Part shown: in pieces, positions 59,935 through 64,000 of the stretch
Layout of the letters: the number at the start of each line of letters is the position of its first letter
Position numbering within the stretch: the stretch's first letter is position 1
NCBI GenBank assembly: GCA_947381945.1
Contig: CANCXM010000003.1
Location: 62,001 to 126,000, forward strand
Length of the DNA stretch: 64,000 bases
Source of the DNA: an uncultured Muribaculaceae bacterium
GTDB taxonomy: Bacteria > Bacteroidota > Bacteroidia > Bacteroidales > Muribaculaceae
Direction of reading: 5' to 3'
The notes under the pieces: model-generated
The model's database searches: none
What the model was told of the DNA's origin: nothing
What the model saw: only the letters and a program-made list of their open reading frames with translations
Program-made: the position numbers and the translations under genes

Positions 59935-62307
59935 TTAGTTACCAAAATATATCCTTATTTTACCATAGAATGCGCGACCGGCTTTCTGAAGGCTGAAATT
60001 GTCGTAGAGTTTAGCATTGGTAAAATTTCTACATTCAAACGACAGATTATACCGTCCATTTTGTATTCCGTAAGAAACCGTAAGGTTATGTGCGAATTGA
60101 TCAGGAATCATATAATCGTTGTTATTTGAACCGATATTAGCGATATAGTAGCAAAAACTATGTGTGTATTGGTTGTCGTAGGTCACAGTCAGAACATTTC
60201 CTCTACGACCCAAGCCGTGCCAGTAAAAATTGACATCCGAGTCTGCAAACATATATGGCAGGTTAGGCATACGCTCTTTGTATGCGATGTTGGCAACCGT
60301 GCTGCCCTGTGCGGTTTTCATATTGTCACGGACATTCATCTGAGTGAAATTACCTCCCAGACTTAACCATCTTGAGAAATTATATCGCACGGATACGCTT
60401 ATACCCTTTGTTGATACTTTACCATAATTAACGTATGTAGCAGCCGATTTACCACCGCTCAGAGCCATTATGTTACGCTGTATATAATCACGGGTATCAC
60501 GGTATATCAATCCGGCTTCGACGTAAATTATATTGTCACCAAAAGTGGCATTATAGCTCAGATTGATGTTCACATTATGGCTTGATTCTGGTTTCAAAGC
60601 CATATCACCGACTTCAAGATCCTCATCTCCAAACATCTCTTCAATGGTAGGCAGGCGATATGCCTTCTCGTATGACGCTTTCAACTGGAAGCCAAGAGGG
60701 ATGAACCAAGTTCCGGCAGCTCCATATCCAAAGTAATCAATCGAGCGCGAGGTCAATTCAAACACATCCTGCGCAGATGTAGTAGCCATCGGCCCCGAAA
60801 CATATTGATGATAATGTTTACCGAACGCTGTAAGATTGAATTTGGTATTAGGCATGTAACGATATGAAACACCGGCTATATTCTTGCTTGTGACCTTTGA
60901 GAACTCATCTTTACCATGTGGAATTGTCAGCAAATCCTCATTCGTGCGGTTGAATGTGTTGAACACATCATTTATTGTGAGCACATGATTTTCAGAAAGC
61001 CTGTAATTTACAGTTGCGGCAACCGACCAGTTGTTATTTATGGCTTTGGAGTTCTGATAAGACTGTTCACCCGGGGCATTTAGTGGCGCTGTCTGGCCGA
61101 ACCAATTATATTTCACAGATGCAGTATCGACATTTGTAGTGTTGTCCCGATTGTAATTCGCATTGAAAGACACGTCAAGACCTTTTATCCCAAGATTGCG
61201 TTTGGAATATTCAAGTGACGGAATGAGAGAGAAGCCATGACGATGTTTTTGTCCATAAACGACTTCCTGTCTTACACCGGTCTGAACCTCTTTATACATG
61301 TGGGAATACGTAAATCCAAGCAACAGACGGTCAGCCCAGCTTTTATTGACAAATCCCAACTTTGCAACTATCGCCTCATTATGATAGGTGTCATTGAACC
61401 GCTTGACATGTTCAATTTTCTTCTTGTTGATGGCTCCTGTCGCAAAATCCTCAACGGGTGTATCTACCCAATAATCATTATCAGAATAATTCTGAAAAGC
61501 ATTTATTTCATATTTGAACCCATTGCGCAGGGTCTGACCGAAATTGATATATGATTTATGGGTGTTGAATGAACCGAATGAATACGACGCATCAACAAAC
61601 CATCGCCTTTGGCGGCGTGGAGTGACTATATTTATTACTCCACCTATCGCATCCGCTCCAAAGCCTACCGGAACTACGCCTCGATAAACCTCAATACGGT
61701 CGGCAAAATTGACCGGTATATTGTTCAATCCGAAAGAACTTCCAACACCTTCCTGTGGAACGCCGTCGATAAACACTTTGACGTGTTTACCACTGAAACC
61801 ATCCATTGTCACAGCCATATCAGATCCGACACCTCCACTCTCTCGGATTTTCATGCCGGGAGCTTTATTCAAGGCTTCACTCAAGGTCTTTGTGGTATTC
61901 CCCAATTCTCTGGTATTGACAGCAGTGGCATTATATGCCGAGTTTTTAACTTTGCTGAGAGGGTTTCCAACGACTATAACCTCGGCAAGTTGGGTTGCGG
62001 TTTTTAATTTCACATTCAGCTTCGCGCGTTCATTGGACTTGATTTTCACTTTTGCTTCATGTTTCTCAAAACCGACCGAAGAAAAGACTATCGTGTAATC
62101 ACCGGCAGGAGCCGATATGTGATATAGACCTTTTCCATTGGTAGAACAAGATAGCGAAGTGCCTTTTAGAAACACCGTAGCATAATCAATCGGCTCTCCA
62201 TCTATGGAAAGTACTTTTCCCGAAACCATTCCGCTGTCTTCCTTTGCAGAAACCGTTGCAGACAATAATGCTATAACGATGAATAAAAAATGTTTTACAT
62301 TTGCCAT
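59935..62307 (-). CDS. xusA: TonB-dependent receptor, xenosiderophore type (XusA-like)
   Basis: 790 aa from ATG 62307 (MANVKHFLFIVIALLS) with signal peptide; the longer frame has no leader sense. A carboxypeptidase-D-like repeat (GMVSGKVLSIDGEPIDYATVFLKG...) precedes the plug (TKTLSEALNKAPGMKIRESGGVGSDMAVTMDGF, FADRIEVYRGVVPVGFGADAIGGVINIVTP) and a 22-strand barrel ending GKIRIYFGN. Takes up iron-siderophore complexes across the outer membrane. First gene of the xusABC-like operon, divergent from a two-component system. Confidence 0.9.
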   Translation of the reverse strand: MANVKHFLFIVIALLSATVSAKEDSGMVSGKVLSIDGEPIDYATVFLKGTSLSCSTNGKGLYHISAPAGDYTIVFSSVGFEKHEAKVKIKSNERAKLNVKLKTATQLAEVIVVGNPLSKVKNSAYNATAVNTRELGNTTKTLSEALNKAPGMKIRESGGVGSDMAVTMDGFSGKHVKVFIDGVPQEGVGSSFGLNNIPVNFADRIEVYRGVVPVGFGADAIGGVINIVTPRRQRRWFVDASYSFGSFNTHKSYINFGQTLRNGFKYEINAFQNYSDNDYWVDTPVEDFATGAINKKKIEHVKRFNDTYHNEAIVAKLGFVNKSWADRLLLGFTYSHMYKEVQTGVRQEVVYGQKHRHGFSLIPSLEYSKRNLGIKGLDVSFNANYNRDNTTNVDTASVKYNWFGQTAPLNAPGEQSYQNSKAINNNWSVAATVNYRLSENHVLTINDVFNTFNRTNEDLLTIPHGKDEFSKVTSKNIAGVSYRYMPNTKFNLTAFGKHYHQYVSGPMATTSAQDVFELTSRSIDYFGYGAAGTWFIPLGFQLKASYEKAYRLPTIEEMFGDEDLEVGDMALKPESSHNVNINLSYNATFGDNIIYVEAGLIYRDTRDYIQRNIMALSGGKSAATYVNYGKVSTKGISVSVRYNFSRWLSLGGNFTQMNVRDNMKTAQGSTVANIAYKERMPNLPYMFADSDVNFYWHGLGRRGNVLTVTYDNQYTHSFCYYIANIGSNNNDYMIPDQFAHNLTVSYGIQNGRYNLSFECRNFTNAKLYDNFSLQKAGRAFYGKIRIYFGN

Positions 62308-62330
62308 GATAGTCCTATTTTTTTCGACTG

Positions 62331-62338
62331 CAAAGTTC
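62331..62338 (-). promoter_or_regulatory. Promoter box of the xus-like operon
   Basis: GAACTTTG on the minus strand, 24 bp before the receptor start; the surrounding CCGAACTTTGCA equals the one before the flavin reductase operon. No perfect -33. I saw no clear Fur box in the region. Confidence 0.4.
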
Positions 62339-62513
62339 GGAAGTTTTATCACTCCAAGGAATACCTACAAATAAGTATTGATTTCCAAATACACTACAAA
62401 TCAGTCCTTTATATTTGCAATCAAATCCGATAAAATGGCAAACTGCATCATATTGGTGGCCAAAGATAATCACTCAAAATTCGGCATATCGTAATTTTCA
62501 CTTCTTTTAGGTA

Positions 62514-62581
62514 TTTCACACAATCCTGTTAAGAGCTAACTTTGACATTGTAATCGTTGGTCGAATGACTACGATTACAAT
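62514..62581 (+). promoter_or_regulatory. Promoter and inverted repeat before the two-component system
   Basis: TTTC (62514-62517), 19-bp spacer, TAACTTTG (62537-62544). Just after it ATTGTAATCGT (62547-62557) and ACGATTACAAT (62571-62581) form a perfect inverted repeat with 13 bases between, covering the start of the transcript: an operator for the response regulator or an RNA hairpin. Confidence 0.6.
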
Positions 62582-62685
62582 AATAATGGCCAATGGCATA
62601 ATATTGATGGCATACAGCACGAGAATCTTTATATCCTTAGTGAATATATGCCGGACTTTGCATATATTTAAGTTGATTAAACTGC

Positions 62686-63699
62686 ATGAAGAATGTCTCA
62701 ACATACATAGATATGATATTCTGCCTGATTGTGTTACCGGTTATGGTAATGATTTTTCTGGTGGAGAGATGGTTTCATAATTTCCAATGGTATGTGATAG
62801 CTGTTGGAATATGGCTTTATATGCTTTATTCTCTCAATAGGATATTTACTGTTCCTTTTTTGTTCCGTGATTCAAAGAAAAAATGGATTAGTGTTTATTT
62901 GATTGTTTGTTCTTTGGGCATAACCTATATGCTGTCGCGAGTCACCTTATATACTCCAAAACCTAATGTCCTTGATGATGGTATAATACGATTCTTTCCT
63001 GCAGTCCAGCAATACCAGCAGGCTGTCTGGTCGCTTTTTATGATTGTTGAGGCTTTCAGTTTTGCAATCGGATTGCTTACGCAAGCTAATTTGCAGAAGT
63101 CGCGTCGCAGGGCTGCGGAAGCCGAGCGTGATAAAGCGGAGATTGAGCTATATAAGGCACAAATCAAACCTCATTTCATGTTCAATACGTTGAACTCACT
63201 CTATGGCCTGTTTCTGACTCGTGATAAAAAGGCTTTGGAGTCGTTGGAAAAATATATATCAATGCTCCGGTATATCCATACAACATCAATGCGGGATTTT
63301 GTCGCTATATCAGATGAAGTTGACTACATAAGGCAGTATGTGGCTCTGCAGTCATTGCGACTTAATGAAATGACATCCGTGAAAATGGATATTGATATTG
63401 AAAATAACAGCCTGCAAATCCCGCCTATGCTGTTGGTAACTTTTGTTGAAAACTGTTTCAAGCATGGAATATCACCGGTTGAGGAAAGTCAAATTTCCAT
63501 ATTGATAACAGAAAGAAACGGGAAGTTGGTATTTTCCACTGAAAACAAGATATTCCCGGTGAAACGGATAGGAGAACACATGGGTATTGAAAACTGCCGT
63601 AAGCGTCTTGAACTTCTCTATCCGGGAAAACATGTGATGTCCAATGATAGCGACGGTACATTTTATCGAGTGAAACTTTGTATAGATTTGTCAGTATGA
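62686..63699 (+). CDS. LytS-type sensor histidine kinase
   Basis: 337 aa. Four predicted membrane helices in the first 135 residues, a linker coiled coil (KSRRRAAEAERDKAEIELYKAQ), then the His_kinase domain with H-box KPHFMFNTLNSLYGLF and ATPase motifs VTFVENCFKHGI and HMGIENCRKRLELLYPG. This family phosphorylates LytTR response regulators. Its stop overlaps the start of the regulator gene (ATGA). Divergent from the xus-like operon, which it may control (inference). Confidence 0.93.
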   Translation: MKNVSTYIDMIFCLIVLPVMVMIFLVERWFHNFQWYVIAVGIWLYMLYSLNRIFTVPFLFRDSKKKWISVYLIVCSLGITYMLSRVTLYTPKPNVLDDGIIRFFPAVQQYQQAVWSLFMIVEAFSFAIGLLTQANLQKSRRRAAEAERDKAEIELYKAQIKPHFMFNTLNSLYGLFLTRDKKALESLEKYISMLRYIHTTSMRDFVAISDEVDYIRQYVALQSLRLNEMTSVKMDIDIENNSLQIPPMLLVTFVENCFKHGISPVEESQISILITERNGKLVFSTENKIFPVKRIGEHMGIENCRKRLELLYPGKHVMSNDSDGTFYRVKLCIDLSV

Positions 63700-64000
63700 T
63701 TAAGTGTGTGGCAATAGATGATGAGCCGATTGCTTTAAGCATCATTCAGGAATACTGCAATCGGTATGGAGGTATTGAACTAAAATGTTTCACATCTCCC
63801 ATTGCAGGTATGGATTATATCAAGGAAATCAAACCAGATATAGTTTTCCTTGATATTGAGATGAACTCACATAACGGTGTGACTCTGGCTAAGGAATTGC
63901 CGGAAGGCACATGCTTGATTTTTACTACAGCATACGCCAATTATGCACTTGACGGATTCAATGTTGATGCGGTTGATTTTCTTCACAAGCCGATATTCTA
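63696..64000 (+). CDS. LytTR-type response regulator, N-terminal part (3' end outside window)
   Basis: 101 residues visible. Receiver domain with VAIDDEPIALSIIQEYC (acidic pair DD), phospho-acceptor Asp in PDIVFLDIEMNSHNGVTL, conserved Thr in IFTTAYANYAL and Lys in FLHKP. A LytTR DNA-binding domain is expected downstream by family and by the LytS-type partner, but lies outside the window. Coupled to the kinase through the ATGA overlap. Confidence 0.92.
   Translation, partial: MIKCVAIDDEPIALSIIQEYCNRYGGIELKCFTSPIAGMDYIKEIKPDIVFLDIEMNSHNGVTLAKELPEGTCLIFTTAYANYALDGFNVDAVDFLHKPIF

Overview
The window reads as chromosomal DNA of a gut-type Bacteroidota, order Bacteroidales; a Bacteroides, Muribaculum or Duncaniella-like relative fits best, but family level is inference. 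Support comes from recurring promoter boxes of the form TAnnTTTG (some with TTTG 20 bp upstream), a Rho factor with a very long disordered insert, an oversized NusB, GH97 and GH127 glycosidases, a surface lipoprotein with an acidic export signal after the lipobox cysteine, and a xenosiderophore-type (Xus) iron locus.

Layout. 1-690 is the C-terminal end of a parvulin-type foldase. 775-12983 is a minus-strand polysaccharide (capsule/O-antigen type) locus read wza, wzc, wzy, two glycosyltransferases, a fused nucleotidyltransferase-PLP enzyme, an opine-dehydrogenase-like enzyme, a Wzx flippase and a LicD-family transferase. 13106-16529 holds housekeeping genes (coaE, ybbR, yajC, nusB). Divergently, rho (17137-19320) sits behind a strong promoter and a 450-nt leader with a C-rich, G-poor tract. 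After a non-coding stretch comes a small operon (SDR relic, RibD-C reductase, lipoprotein flavodoxin). 21663-24804 is yicC-gmk-nadD-DUF5063-rpiB on the minus strand, divergent from tsaB and a THUMP-like methyltransferase. 26884-30905 encodes GH97 and GH127 glycosidases, followed by katA.

32891-46628 is the accessory region and the most interesting part. Two arms contain parallel sets of parts: a PD-(D/E)XK protein, a WYL regulator, a small 67-71 aa protein and an RtcB RNA ligase each. The left arm also carries two short divergent FtsZ/tubulin-like proteins: one keeps the GTP-binding half, the other a degenerate pocket with an FtsZ-like C-terminal half. It also has a small glycine-rich membrane protein and a decayed DnaQ-type exonuclease. 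The right arm carries a metallophosphoesterase, an AAA/ABC-type ATPase and an rtcB-prfH pair, known elsewhere to rescue and repair ribosomes with damaged rRNA. The region looks like an RNA-repair/defence island; the FtsZ-like pair is the best candidate for an undescribed system.

The right end is accessory metabolism and transport. A response-regulator pseudogene is followed by NTF2-like, SMR and NAD(P)H-FMN reductase genes, an AraC regulator and a YjbR protein. Next is an EmrAB-TolC-like efflux operon with its own AraC regulator and three copies of a 17-bp putative operator, then a DHFR-family reductase, an intergenic stretch with a textbook promoter in front of a small broken reading frame, and a TonB receptor-DUF4374 lipoprotein-PepSY (XusABC-like) operon divergent from a LytS/LytTR-type two-component system that runs off the window.

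No rRNA, tRNA, CRISPR array, integrase or transposase was recognised. Coordinates and motif positions come from reading the sequence by eye; family names come from motif recognition, not searches.
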